This document shows, one piece after another, positions 30,450 to 41,429 of a stretch of DNA of 64,000 nt. The stretch comes from Limnephilus marmoratus. Lineage: Eukaryota; Arthropoda; Insecta; Trichoptera; Limnephilidae. The stretch lies in contig OU862907.1 of NCBI GenBank assembly GCA_917880885.1, positions 65,219,072-65,283,071 of the forward strand. The letters are read 5' to 3'. Below the pieces are notes generated by a model. It had not been told where the DNA came from, did not search any database, and saw nothing but the letters and a program-made list of their open reading frames with translations. How positions within the stretch are numbered: position 1 is the stretch's first letter; each line of letters starts with the position of its first letter. Position numbers and translations under genes: made by a program.

Positions 30450-30690
30450 GCCGGTCCTTTGAATCTGCCGGAGGCTTGTCGATGGGCTTCGTCCAATTTA
30501 GTAAAGTTCCCTCAAGGCAGAGTGTTTCCCCTTTGTGTATGTACAACAGCAATTATTGGAATGTTTGCTAAAATTAATTTGTCACATACTCGTAGGTACC
30601 TAATCATTTTTCTAATGAGTTGTACTTGAAAACGAACAAATGAGCCTGTGGAGCTATAATACCTCTAGCACTCATTGGATGAATAAGGAC
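30450..30690 (+). repeat. Repeat fragment shared with 47530-47640
   Basis: TGTCGATGGGCTTCG, AGTAAAGTTCCCT and TGTATGTACAACAGCAATTA, ATTGGAATGT match 47550-47640. Part of the SINE-associated repeat family, split here by the MITE: the upstream words AGGTAAAAACCCGCTT at 30030 match 47535. Confidence 0.6.
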
Positions 30691-30699
30691 TCTTATAAC

Positions 30700-31245
30700 A
30701 ACAGAAAATGTTTGGCTTCTTTCTTGTAAATTCCATGGGTTTTAGGAATATTTTAATTTAAAAATTATGTGTACCTTTAGTCCGAAATCAAGTCGAATAT
30801 AACACTTTGATCTGGTCCCCCCATTTTAAAATACATTCAGATTTGATCGAAAAATTCAATATAAATTCCGAAGACTAAAATAACTCGGTATTCCTTTCTG
30901 TTACTGAGGAAAATTGGAAAATGGGTGGAAAAATTGTCTTAAAACTTTAAAAACGTTTAATTTTATGCTTTTGTTAATTGAAATGGTGAGAAATTTTTGA
31001 TTCTGGAAAATTTTGTTTTTCTAAAAATCTCTTTCCAACAATCACAAAAATTTGTCGGAAAAGAGATCCGGAATTTTTTATGGACATTCGTTTTCTACAC
31101 ATCGTGTGAAGTTGAGAATTTTTCCATGTAGAGAAATTTTTATTATTTAAAAAAAATTCTTCCGAAAATTTTTAAATCGGAGATTTCATCTCGCAAAACT
31201 AACTGGTCGCTAAATATGTTGGGATTTTTTTCAATTATTAAGAGG
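30700..31245. other. AT-rich stretch, no gene
   Basis: AT-rich DNA with many TTTTTC/GAAAAA words. No coding signal. Confidence 0.35.
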
Positions 31246-31768
31246 GCATTACCAGAGAAAACCAGAAATATGTCATTGGGATTGGGATTTTTTACAAATA
31301 TAACTTTTTGATTTTGTTATTTGAAACTTTAGAACCTTTTCATGTTGGGAAAGCTTTTGCTCCTGAAAATGTTTCAGAAAAAAATCTTTAAAAAAATCTG
31401 AAAAATTTTCGGAAAGCATATACTCGTAGGTCGTGATTTGTTTAAAACATTTTATGATAGAAATTATTTGTTTTGATTGGTGTATAAGACAGTGGCGGCG
31501 TAGGGTAGATTGGCACTCGGGGCGGTTTTGTATTGAGCACCCCTACTTAAAATAAAACACCAAATACTAAACATGCTTACGAGACTTAATTTTACTAATA
31601 TATTCGATCACATTATCCTTATTTATTACCTGTCTCTTTCAGTTCATAAAAATAGAAAGATTGGTTAGTCGCGCTTGGCTCATTGTGGACCGTACGATTT
31701 TAATAATTTTAACTCTGAAAAGCTCCTTTCACACGCAGCCACCAAAACACATATTGTTAAAAAAAAAA

Positions 31769-31957
31769 CTCGAGCCTCGATTACATTGAGCGAGTTTACA
31801 AGCTACTGGCCGGCGTATTCACAATCTGCTAGTAAACTCGCTCAGTGTAATAATATAATTAGCTAACTAGCAGATTTTTACACTGAAGGAGTTTACTAGC
31901 AGATAGTGAATACTCCGGCTAGTAGCTTGTGAACTCGCTATTTAATCGAGGCTTGAG
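31769..31957. repeat. Fold-back MITE-like palindrome
   Basis: The arms 31769-31852 and about 31870-31957 are inverted copies (CTCGAGCCTCGATTA, GCGAGTTTACAAGCTACTGG, CTGCTAGTAAACTCGCT) around a short centre. The unit is nearly all hairpin. Superfamily not determined. Confidence 0.75.
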
Positions 31958-32134
31958 ACATAGCGCTACACTTGGAACAGACTCAAAATAGCCCCATTTT
32001 ACGATGAATCTGAGAAGCTCCAATGTAGTCCATTGAACTGCTTCTTGGGCAGAAATGTTGTCGGCTTCCAATTGCCGCCTCAACCGTAAAATCTCCAACA
32101 CGAGGTACGCGTGGTATAAGATCAAACAATTTGG

Positions 32135-32465
32135 GAGGCGGGAATGGGTACCGCCGCCCGGGAACCTTTATTGGATAACCAACACCTCTGCCATAGGTCA
32201 CCCCAAGTGGTTCGCTACTTTTTGTGATTTAGCAGGGGTGCTCGGGTTGATGGGGTGAGGTTTGATTAGGTCTTGGAGGCGGTTGACCAGGACACACTGA
32301 ACCCCAAATTGCTACCCACCCCTTAAAACCTTTTCCTTCCCAGAACTCTCCTCTCCTCCCTTTCCTTAAAAAAAACCCCTCCACACAGCATCCCCAAAGA
32401 TGACATAGGCCCTGATGGAAAATATTTTCCTCAGGGCCTCCTGTGTGGAGCTCATGTAAAAAAAA
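32135..32465 (+). mobile_element. LINE-derived non-autonomous element, complete
   Basis: The head GGGAATGGGTACCGCCGCCC is followed by GATAACCAACACCTCTGCCA and the shared leader, then straight to the LINE 3' UTR: CTCCACACAGCATCCCCAAA, the hairpin GGCCCTGATGG..CCTCAGGGCC (32408-32438), CTCCTGTGTGG and an A-tail. It has no coding capacity and both termini of the EN-RT LINE family, so it could use that LINE's proteins in trans. Confidence 0.75.
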
Positions 32466-32525
32466 ACTCAGGAGGCCCTGAGGAAAATAATTTTCCTCGG
32501 GGACTATGTCATCTTAGGGAATGAA
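32466..32525 (-). repeat. Inverted LINE 3' tail fragment
   Basis: CAGGAGGCCCTGAGGAAAAT, TTTCCTCGGGGACTATGTCA is the reverse complement of the 3' hairpin region, placed directly after the A-tail of the plus-strand copy. Confidence 0.7.
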
Positions 32526-32937
32526 TGCAACATGTATTCATTCTTTTAGAAAATTAGAAATTATATTCGAAAAAAAATGAAAATATAGTTGCGATGCGTT
32601 TCAAAATATGTATTAGTATCTAAGCAGGTAGCTAGGTACAAGAGTAGGTAGTTATTTACTGATATGTCTTTATAGAGGGAGATATTGTGCATTCTTTGAC
32701 TGTACGAGTGAGTTGTCGTTGTCACCCCTCGGTGCTTGGTACCCGGGGCGGACCGCCCCCTCCGCCCCCCCCTTACGCCGCCACTGGTATAAGACAACGT
32801 TTTGTTTTGTCCTTATTTCATAAATGTATTTTTTTTAGTTTTGGTAAAACTGAAACTTAATTTGAGCCACTTTAAGCTTTGTAATTTATTGCTGTTAAAC
32901 ATTGTTGGAATGTCTTAGTAACTGAAAAATAAATTAT

Positions 32938-33207
32938 TGTGATGACCGTGGCTGGTATCAACATTACTTTCCTGGACTCCGGGTGTGGATCCAGCTATGT
33001 GATCTCAGTTTTAGGGAGATTGACACAATAATTAGTCGTAGGTAGACTTAGCGAGTTTATTCCGAGATATGTTACAGGTCGTGCTTCCTACGAAGCGATA
33101 ATGCAAAGAGGACGGTAGACAGCAATCACACCCTTTTATACGTTCCTCATGCTGTCTCACTCATACACGCATGTCTCTTTCATACCGCAAGACATACGTT
33201 CACCACA
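32938..33207 (-). repeat. Gypsy 3' LTR
   Basis: 270 bp, nearly identical to the other LTR except for a small indel (CTATGTGATC against CTTCCTCTATATGCGATC). TSD ATTAT precedes it. Confidence 0.88.
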
Positions 33208-33222
33208 TCCCTCCACACTTAA

Positions 33223-33604
33223 ATCCAAAGACAGTTACACAACATGAACTGATAATTATTTACAATACATATAATATTCCAATATTTACAATGTAAGTAA
33301 TTCATGTTGAGTCGAGAGCTGAGTGCTGTCTTCATTGACTCATCTGTGTGTTCGTGGTCGTAGTCGGTCCTTCCAATTTCCCGACGTTGACGCCACTGGA
33401 TCACTGGAGCTGGAAGGAGAAGGAGAAAAACCCATTAGACTGTCATCCAGGCCAAAACTGGAGACATCGTATTCGTCATACGACAGTCTCTTCGTCTCAG
33501 ACGCGATATAAGGATTGCTGTGTTTCTTTTCCCATGATACACATAATTTAGACAACTGATCAAAATGCCTTTTCCAATACATAATTTTACCATTTAAATT
33601 TACC
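33223..33604 (-). pseudogene. Gypsy pol C-terminal segment
   Basis: The minus strand reads MYWKRHFDQLSKLCVSWEKK and continues to a Ser/Pro-rich tail. It follows in frame from the integrase C-terminus at 34062-34429 once the LINE insertion and its TSD are discounted. The motif (Y/V)..RH.DQL is the end of many Gypsy integrases. Confidence 0.75.
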
Positions 33605-33617
33605 TCAATTATATAAA

Positions 33618-34048
33618 CTGAATGCTGTTGAAATGAGATCCCTGAGACGTATGTGTGGTAAAACCATGTATGATCGTGTTAGAAATGTGGATATCCGCAA
33701 AGAATGTAAGGCTGATGTAAGTATAATTAGCAAAATTAAGAAAGGGACCCTCAGATGGTTTGGGCACGTAGAGCGAATGAGCGAAGAAAGTAGTGTAAAA
33801 AGAATATATGATGCAAATGTGAATGGTAAAAGAAGTCGGGGACGCCCGAGGAAGACATGGCACGATCAAGTGAATCAGATACTTGAGACGGGCCATGTCA
33901 AAAGTCAGAATAATAGAAGAGTATGTATGAGACAATGTATGAATGTGAGTGAGGCAAAGAGTGTGTGCCAAGACCGAGTTGTTTGGCGGTCCGTCCTCTC
34001 TGCCTACCCCTGCGGGGAAACGGCGTGGTGGTTAGTTAGTTAGTTAGT
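33618..34048 (+). mobile_element. RTE-like LINE 3' fragment inserted in the Gypsy element
   Basis: The frame 33633-34043 encodes IKKGTLRWFGHVERM and GKRSRGRPRKTWHDQV, the characteristic C-terminal signature (..R..W.GHV.RM.., GRPR..W.D.V) of this LINE type. The 3' end is a (GTTA)n tail rather than poly-A. A 13-bp target-site duplication, TCAATTATATAAA, lies at 33605-33617 and 34049-34061. It is strongly 5' truncated. Confidence 0.88.
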
Positions 34049-34660
34049 TCAATTATATAAAGTTTTTTTTCCTAATTGTTTATACACTTTCCCTGGTACC
34101 CATTTATCATTGTTTTGGTCTCTGAAATCTCTAACCATTACCTTTTGATTAATCGAAAAACCCACCGATTCTTTATTATTTTTCTTATAATAATATTTTT
34201 GATTTTCCTGACAATTAGACATTTCAAATTTTGTTTCTTTCTTAATTCTATTATCCTTATCTCTCCCCCCTCTCGGTACAAAACTGTTTAAGTTTGACCT
34301 TAGTTTCCTTCCAAACATTACAACTGCCGGTTCTAAGCCAGTTGTACAGTGTGGTGCATTTCTGTAATCAATTAAAAAATTTCCTAATTTTTCCACATAA
34401 CCTGACTGAAACTTATTTCTTATCATCATTTTTTTTTTTTAATTTTTACACGTTCGAACCGCGTTTTCTGCTAGACCATTTGATTGTGGATGATTTACCG
34501 GAGTAGTTAAATGTTTGATGTTATTCATCTCACAAAACTCTTTGAAGTCCGCTGACATGAAAGCGGTTCCATTATCTGAAACTATTGTCTGTACACTCCC
34601 GAAATAACTAAATAAACCCTTTAATATTTTAATAGTGTTATACGAATTTGTGGAAATTTA
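34049..34660 (-). pseudogene. Gypsy integrase, core and C-terminal part
   Basis: On the minus strand, about 34650-34440 holds the second and third catalytic blocks (IVSDNGTAF, then [13 protein letters not shown] with the Glu). 34429-34062 then gives YRNAPHCTTGLEPAVVMFGR and a basic C-terminal domain. Frameshifts occur near 34645 and in the A-run near 34435. It is cut at 34061 by the LINE insertion. Confidence 0.8.
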
Positions 34661-36584
34661 CTTCCACACAGTCTAACCATTTTGAGGTTGAATCAATAAT
34701 TACAAGAAAATATTTATTTGCAATTGGCCCCGCATAATTAATATGCACCCTACTCCATATTTCTTCCGTTATAGGTAAATCTCTGTTATTTTTAAATAAA
34801 CTTAGAATTTGAGTATCCAAGTCATTCTCTACGTGAACTGGTTCCTCGACCCCAATTAATTCTGATTGCACTTTACTTTTATTAAAATTACCCGCTTTCT
34901 CCGAAAAAACCTCCTGGAATTTTCGAATTTTTTTATTCACTTTACTTCTACCACTCTCAAATACACTATGAGAAAAAATTTCACTACCCTCCTGGGATGA
35001 AATTGATTGTAAATCACTTCTATCATTCTCAAAACCACTATGAGAAAAAATTTCACTACCCTCCTGGGATGAAATTGATTGTTCATTTATTTCCCCATTA
35101 CTTTTTACTATGGGAACGATTGGTGACGCAAACTTACTATAGTTTACCGGAACTGAAATACCTTCCGATTGTAAACGGCCCAATTCCGATTCAACCTTTG
35201 CTTTTAAAGCAAACGGTATATTTCTCGGATTGCAGAATTTCGGTTCCGCATTCTCTTTTAATTTCAAATACACTTTATATTTATTGAATTTACCCAGTTT
35301 CTCCGAAAAAACCTCCGGGAATTTCCGAATTAAATTATCTACTACACTAGTATTATTCTCAACCATATTGTGAGAAAATTTTTCACTTCCCTCCTGGGAT
35401 AAAGTAGATTGTAAGCCCGTAAATCCAATATTAAACTTTTTAATGAAATCACGCCCTAGAACCGTAATTGTTCCATGTTTTACTACGCAAAATTCTAACA
35501 TTTCCCTATAACCGTTAAAATCAACTGTTAATAAGATACAACCCAATAAATTTAACTTACAGTTAGCGTAACCCTTTAAGGTTAAATCCTTTGGTTTTAA
35601 ATTCAAATGTTTGAAATGTTTAACATAATCTTTGTCAGTTAAAATCGAGATCGCCGCTCCCGTATCCAATAAACCGTTTAGTTCCACATTATTCACTAAA
35701 ACTTTGCAAAATATTGGTTCACAATATACTGCGTTTATCCGCAACATTTTTTTATGTTCCTGCGTATTGACGAACACTGAAGAAATGTTATTATTATTTA
35801 AACCGCGACATATCTTCCCAATATGCCCTTTTACTCTGCATTTATAACAAAACACGTCTTTCAATTTACAATTTACTGAATCGTGATAATTCCCGCAATG
35901 TTTACACTTCGTTCGATCCGCTGACCTCGCTCTGTACGATGTAACATTCTTGTCCGAAGTTCTAGAAAAATGTTTACCTACCGAATTTTGTTTTTGTGAC
36001 AAATTGTTCGATGTATTTTTAAATTTATTTACTAAATCAACACTTTCCGTTTTAATTTGCTTATTCATTACCTCGAATGAATCCATAGCAATAGCACATT
36101 CTAAAACCTTTTTTAATGAAAAGTTTTCAGCTTCTACAAATAATTTCTCCTTAATTCGCCCCACTCGAAGACCGGTGACAAAAATATCTTTTAAATTATA
36201 TTCCAGTCTGTCCTCGAATTTACAAAATCTAACGAGATTCCTTAACCGTGCTATATAATCAGTAACCGATTCTGAACTTTTCTGTTTCGTAGCAAAAAAA
36301 ATTTCGCGCTCTTTGAACACATTTCGTTTGATACCTACATGATTCTCTAGTAATAACAATAAATTTTCGACCGTAATATCTGTAATTTTTTTAGGAAAAC
36401 ACAAATCAATCAATAAATCTATTGTCTCTGTGTGTAAATGAGATATTAAAACCGCTCTCTTTTTCTCTAACGAATTTAACTTGTCATCATTGACGAGGAT
36501 GAACTGTTCGTATTGCAACACGAACGTCTCCAGTTTGTCCCTCAAATGACAGAACCTGGGTAGTTCTCCCCCTTCCATCTTCAC
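34638..36584 (-). pseudogene. Gypsy Gag-protease frame fused to an integrase start by internal deletion
   Basis: 648 codons on the minus strand. Gag is followed by a zinc knuckle (CKHCGNYHDSVNCKLKDVFC, YKCRVKGHIGKIC). The protease has LDTGAAISILT. The first RT strand is NPRNIPFALKAKVESELGRL..VPIVKSNGEI. The frame then jumps through two copies of a QSISSQEGSEIFSHS repeat to integrase sequence (WSRVHINYAGPI, VIIDSTSKWLD). The RT catalytic blocks and RNase H are missing. The repeated EGSE.FSH segment suggests the deletion arose between short repeats. Start at 36584. Confidence 0.82.
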
Positions 36585-36594
36585 ACAGATACAA

Positions 36595-37044
36595 TCAATA
36601 AGCAGAAAATTTACAAACTACACTCAACTCACGACTCTGTTGACTTGCTGCTGCTCCGATCTCGCCCTTCCGCGGACCGTCTCTTGGCTCCTGTGCCCTG
36701 GTCGTCCTTCTAATGCCCCGGCACGCCTTCCGTGAGGTCTGCACCTGGTCTCTGATCTTCTCCTGAAGACCCGGACTTCTCCATCCACGCCTTACGTGTA
36801 TGCTCCTCCAGGTTCTCGGCACTGAATAAACCTATCCAGCGCCTTGCTGTTCCTCGGATGCCAATTCTGCTGCTCTTGCTTTTCCTGGCCTGATCTGGCC
36901 CTGTAGCCTCAATCTCGGATGTTTGCTGCGTACTCTCTGGTCCAAATAGGCTGCCAAATGTGATTTTGGCTGCTGCTAGTTCCTTTATCAGCGGTACCAA
37001 ATGTGATTTTGGCTGCCGCTAGTTCCTTTATCGGCTGCGCCAAA
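36595..37044 (-). other. Gypsy 5' leader with tandem duplication
   Basis: Between the Gag start and the 5' LTR. A ~46-bp unit (CCAAATGTGATTTTGGCTGC, TAGTTCCTTTATC) is present twice at about 36955-37042, the second copy ending in the primer-binding site. Open frames here are not considered coding. Confidence 0.55.
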
Positions 37045-37322
37045 TGTGATGACCGTGGCCGGTATCAACATTACTTTCCTGGACTCCGGGTGTGGATCCA
37101 GCTTCCTCTATATGCGATCTCAGTTTTAGGGAGATTGACACAATAATTAGTCGTAGGTAGACTTAGCGAGTTTATTCCGAGATATGTTACAGGTCGTGCT
37201 TCCTACGAAGCGATAATGCAAAGAGGACGGTAGACAGCAATCACACCCTTTTATACGTTCCTCATGCTGTCTCACTCATACACGCATGTCTCTTTCATAC
37301 CGCAAGACATACGTTCACCACA
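37045..37322 (-). repeat. Gypsy 5' LTR
   Basis: 278 bp, TG..CA. Followed by TSD ATTAT at 37323-37327. Confidence 0.88.
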
Positions 37323-37360
37323 ATTATTAGGTAATGTTATTATTATTTCTTTAGGTGCAG

Positions 37361-37405
37361 CTCCGCAGAAGTATCCGGCCTTCTAATCTCCAGTCAACTG
37401 TAAAG
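37361..37405 (+). other. Candidate short host exon
   Basis: TTATTATTTCTTTAG is a good acceptor before 37361, and AAG|GTAAAT is a plausible donor at 37406. If joined in phase 1 from the exon at 5149-5270, it would add ten residues and then a TAA, giving a very short secreted peptide. It could instead be untranslated. The Gypsy element landed ~30 bp upstream of the acceptor. Speculative; no homologue is recognised. Confidence 0.25.
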
Positions 37406-37419
37406 GTAAATACTTTAAT

Positions 37420-39720
37420 TTTTTTTTTTATTTGTAATAATAAAGACAAGGTAAATACAATATGACAGGAAAAATAAAAATTAACTTTTTAGTAGTTTGT
37501 CAATGGGTGCTTTTACTTTGAGGATTTAAATAAACTTATTTTACTTTATTTTGCAGTTACAATTTTTGTGCTACTGTCTAATACAATTTTTTTCTTTCGG
37601 CGAGCCAATTCTTCAACATAATATTTGTTTTACCATTTGTACATTTTTTTATTTCAGCAGGTAACATATTCAATAAATTTGGTATCATGTAGTCCAGCGT
37701 TCTTTGTCCATATTTGTTCAAGTGCTTAGGTACAATTAGTCCTTCATTTAGCGTAAAACGGGTATTGTAAATGTGATCCAATTTATGTATGTATATAGGG
37801 CTATTCATATGCTGAGATATAATTTTATACCACAGAATTGCTCTTACTGAGAGAATTTTGAGATTCTGGTAAAAGTACGGAACATTATGTCTTTGTTCGT
37901 ATAAACTTTTATGCGCTAATAATTTAACTAATGATTTTTGAACCGATTGAACATGATTTACATTTGTGTTACAGGAAAGTCCCCAGGCTGTAATTCCATA
38001 CCTTATAATAGATTCAGCTAATGATAAATAAATTATTCGAAGTGTGCATATTGGAACATAGAATTTTAATTTATATAATCTGCTAACAATAGATCTGAGT
38101 CGTTCACAGACTTTATTTATTTGTGAATCCCATTTGAAAAAACAGTCAATAATAACTCCTAAATAAACATATTCTTTAACCAGTTCAATATTTTCACATG
38201 TGCACAATGTAGAGATACCGACATGTAAGCAATCTGAAGTGTGTGTTTTAATTTCAGGTGTAATAATATTTGCCTTAGCATTGGGTGATCTAATGTGTAT
38301 CAATTTAGTTTTTTTTGCATTTATAATTAAACCAGAGTCATGAGACCATTTCAAAAGTTCAATGTAATCTTCTTGTAAGAGTTTAATACATAATTGCAGA
38401 TCACTGCATGAAATTACCAATGCAGTATCATCCGCGTACACAAAGTGTTTTACATGTTTAAAAATGTACTTAATAAAAGATACATAAATGATATATAAAA
38501 TTGGACCTAATATGGAACCTTGAGGAACGCCTGCTAAAATTCTTCTTTTTTTACTTAAGGTGTTCAATAGCTTTATTTTCATGCATCGGTTGTTCAAGTA
38601 ATTTTCAAAGAGTTTTAGAAGTCTTCCTCTTATTCCTATGATTTCTAGTATTTGCAATAATTTTCTATGATTAATAGTGTCAAATGCCTTGGAATAATCT
38701 ATGAATAAAACTAATACATGATTTTTACTATTCAATTCATTATTTATTAAACTGGCAAATTTTTGAAGTAGCATTTCAGTGCCTTTTTTTTTTGGAAGCC
38801 ATATTGATTGGTATCAATAATCGAAAAATCTTCTAAATATTTGATTAATTTCAGCTGAATGTATTTTTCTAAAATTTTTTCAAGTGATGGCAAAATACTA
38901 ATCGGCCTATAATTACCCAGTAGAGTGTGATCACCTCCTTTATAAATAGGTCTGATAATACTGCATTTTAAGTCATCTGGAATTTTGGCTTCAAGTAAGA
39001 TTCTATTTACAAAATGAGCTATAATTGGAGCTAATATTATTATGTGTTTTTTAATATCGCACATTCTGATATTATCAATTCCAGGAGAAGAGTTTTTAAG
39101 TTGCCTCACAATGCTTTCTATATCAGCAGTTTTGGCCCTTGGTAGGTACATGCTTTGAGGCATCTCCTCTGGTTCAAAAACAGTTGTCTTGTAATCACAT
39201 TTGTGTAACATATTGCAGACGCTGTCGGAGAAATAATTAACAAAATCATTGGTTACATTTTCTTTGGTCCGATCTTTCATCAGATATTTGGAGGCAATTT
39301 GGTCACAATCATTTTTACATTTCTTTCCTAAAATTTGATTACACTCATCCCAAGTCTTTTTTGAGTCTTGAAATAGATTTTTGAATTTATCATTATAGTA
39401 TGAGGTTTTTAATTTTATTAACAATTTATTTAAAACATTTCTAAAACTTTTATATTCTTTTTCATAGTATTTGTTTGTTGGAGTATTTTTCCAACGTTTA
39501 TATAAATAATCTCGTTTTTTAATTTTATATAGTGTATCATTAGATATCCAATCATTTATAGCATAAGGCCGGGTTTTACATTTTTTGCTTATTTTAATTG
39601 TGCTGTTTTTATACAAGTCATCAAAATAACTTTTAATTTTTAAATAAATAACAGAACAATCGGTTTCCTGTAGAAGCGATTTCCAATCATAATTACAAAT
39701 ATGTTTATCGATCATTTTTT
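37420..39720 (-). mobile_element. LINE, 5'-truncated (no endonuclease), minus strand
   Basis: The T-run near 37418-37432 is the complement of the A-tail. Coding is at 37578-39715. The endonuclease domain is absent and a T-rich block (39720-39765) abuts the 5' end, probably the A-tail of another minus-strand element. Family: CR1/jockey group by RT motifs. Confidence 0.8.
37578..39715 (-). pseudogene. Reverse transcriptase of the 37-39 kb LINE, one frameshift
   Basis: The minus strand has a linker region, then NYRPISILPSLEKILEKYIQ, NQYGFQKK, FIDYSKAFDTINHRKLL, AGVPQGSILGPILYIIYVSF, FVYADDTALV and a long thumb to ..LNMLPAEIKK. Two frames overlap at 38747-38774. The switch lies at a T9 homopolymer near 38786-38794, where one base too many or few breaks the frame (GFQKK.GTEMLLQKF expected). 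All RT catalytic residues are present (FIDYSKAFD, YADD). Confidence 0.85.
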
Positions 39721-40425
39721 TTTTTTTTGTTTTTTTTTTTTTAATTTAATTTATTATTTATTGGTACCCTTTTGGACTTTCACAAATTAATTTATAAATG
39801 GATTACAAATACAATATTTGATTGAGTCATCAATATAATATTGAATGTGTAAGCCTCTCTTGAAAGTTTCTAGTTTTATTTACAAACAAATATATTTTTC
39901 AATAAACCTTTTCGTCCCGGAAAGAAAAAAATCACACACGATCCGAAGCGGGGTCACTCGGGTCCCCCAATTTGTTTTGCTTTTTTAAGGGTGTTAATGA
40001 TACAATTTTTGGAAATTTGTTTTGGTAATAATTAGAGGGAAGTATATTCATTATATTTCAGAAGTCATTATCTAAATTGTTTCATAAATAAGGTCATGAT
40101 TAATATTCTAATAAATTTAGACCATAACGCGTGTTTTTCCATAGAAAACAGAGAAGGCGGGCCGATAGCCACCATAACGCCTTGTTTCCGAATCTCGACT
40201 GGCGATTGGCGATTACACTCTCCGCGTCGATGGCTAGTTTGTTGCACAGGGTGATCTGTAAACGATGGATATATGTATATATTTTTTACTTTTTTGGTTT
40301 TTGAAAACTACTACCTACTACTAAACTAGGATGTTAAATATTTTGAATCTTATGGTATATCTAAATATTTAATGTAGGTATTAAATTTGATCTGCTAATT
40401 AATTTGTGATTTTTTTTATAATATT
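39721..40425. other. T-rich tract and unassigned sequence
   Basis: 39721-39765 is a T-rich run. 39766-40100 resembles a LINE 3' UTR in texture, and 40100-40425 shows nothing I can name. A GC-richer block (40130-40260) includes a direct GGCGATTGGCGATT. Confidence 0.35.
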
Positions 40426-40429
40426 TACA

Positions 40430-40690
40430 CTAGCCGATTCCCGGCATGCGTTGCATTGCCATATGCAAAGAAATAAATTGTTTCTCCCTGCATGTCCTTT
40501 CACTTGCGTCCCCGTTCCCCTTCCGCATCCCCTTCCTCTCACGCGTTTTCTTTTCTCCTTCCCCGCCTACCCTCACCCACCTCCCGCTCCCCCGTCCCTA
40601 GTTCAGCCCCAGTTCATTCAGTTAGAAAATAAAGTTGGCTCGTGTGCCACCTATTACAATTTTTTTTATACAAAATTTTCGTTTTTCATA
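40430..40690 (+). repeat. CT-rich interspersed repeat, copy 5 (divergent)
   Basis: CTAGCCGATTCCCGGCATGC, GTTGCATTGCC, a C/T block, then GTGTGCCACCTATTACAAT. More diverged than the other copies. Confidence 0.65.
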
Positions 40691-41022
40691 TATTACAAAT
40701 ATTCATTTTCGTATATTATAAGAACCATCAATCTAATTTCGTACCTAACATAGGTATCTATTTATATCTACATAGGTATCTATCTATAATTTAAAAATCT
40801 ACGGACAATTCTTTTGTTAAAAAAAAACAACTGCCTGCTAAATTCACAGTCATGTGCGAAGTTAAAAAAGTCGTTAATTTTTCTGAATTTACCTAATTTT
40901 TTGCGCAATTTTCTTAATTTTTCTTTCCGTAAGAACCTTCTACAAAGTATTAGAAAACTTGAAAAAAAAGATGAATGAAATAGGTAAAGTCTTTCTGAAG
41001 TTATGGCGTGACCAAGAGAACG

Positions 41023-41427
41023 GACGGCCTCCGTAGTCCAGTGGGTAAGACTCTTGACTCACAATCCGGATGTCGCGCGTTCGAACCCGGCATGCGCAAA
41101 TAAATTTTATTTGATTAATTTGTGTTATTTCACAATTAATTCATTTAAAATAATATATAGTATATTTGCGGCATGTTCCAGAGTGGAAGATACCATCAGT
41201 ATCGCCCTGGTGTAAGACCACCATTCAGAATTGAAACGTTGCTTGAAAATGGCTTTAGCCGTGTTTGGTGACCAGATCTGAATAGCCAGGTACTTCCCAA
41301 CCTTCCTCTTCCCCACCTCCTTCCCCTCCCCACTACCTCCAGCCTCACAACATACCCCAATTGGGGATGCCATAGTCTCACTGGCTCCAGACGGGAGCAG
41401 TTGAGATTCTTGTGCGGTATTCACTGT
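41023..41427 (+). mobile_element. tRNA-derived SINE, near full-length
   Basis: The head CCTCCGTAGTCCAGTGGGTA, AGACTCTTGACTCACAAT and B box GTTCGAACCC are followed by AAATAAATTTTATTTGATTA, the body, and the end CTTGTGCGGTATTCA. Same family as 15850-16325. Confidence 0.82.
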
Positions 41428-41429
41428 AA

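Larger units (their letters stand above)
31490..32786. mobile_element. hAT DNA transposon with nested insertions, perfect 8-bp TSD
   Basis: The ends are CAGTGGCGGCGTAGGG (31490) and CCTTACGCCGCCACTG (ending 32786). TSD GTATAAGA is at 31482-31489 and 32787-32794. A fold-back MITE (31769-31957) and a LINE derivative pair (32135-32525) lie inside, so this hAT is older than both. No transposase found. Confidence 0.9.
32938..37322 (-). mobile_element. Gypsy (Ty3) LTR retrotransposon, complete ends, internally deleted
   Basis: Two LTRs (32938-33207 and 37045-37322) have TG..CA ends and are flanked by the 5-bp TSD ATTAT (32933-32937 and 37323-37327). Orientation is minus. The primer-binding site next to the 5' LTR reads TGGCGCAGCCG on the minus strand, similar to the 17.6/297 type. 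A purine tract adjoins the 3' LTR. Gag, protease and integrase are present, but most of the RT and RNase H are gone. An RTE-type LINE tail is inserted at 33618-34048. Confidence 0.9.

Noticed and set aside
34049..37000. Plus-strand frames over the Gypsy element
   Set aside because: Shadows of the minus-strand Gag-Pol; no domains.
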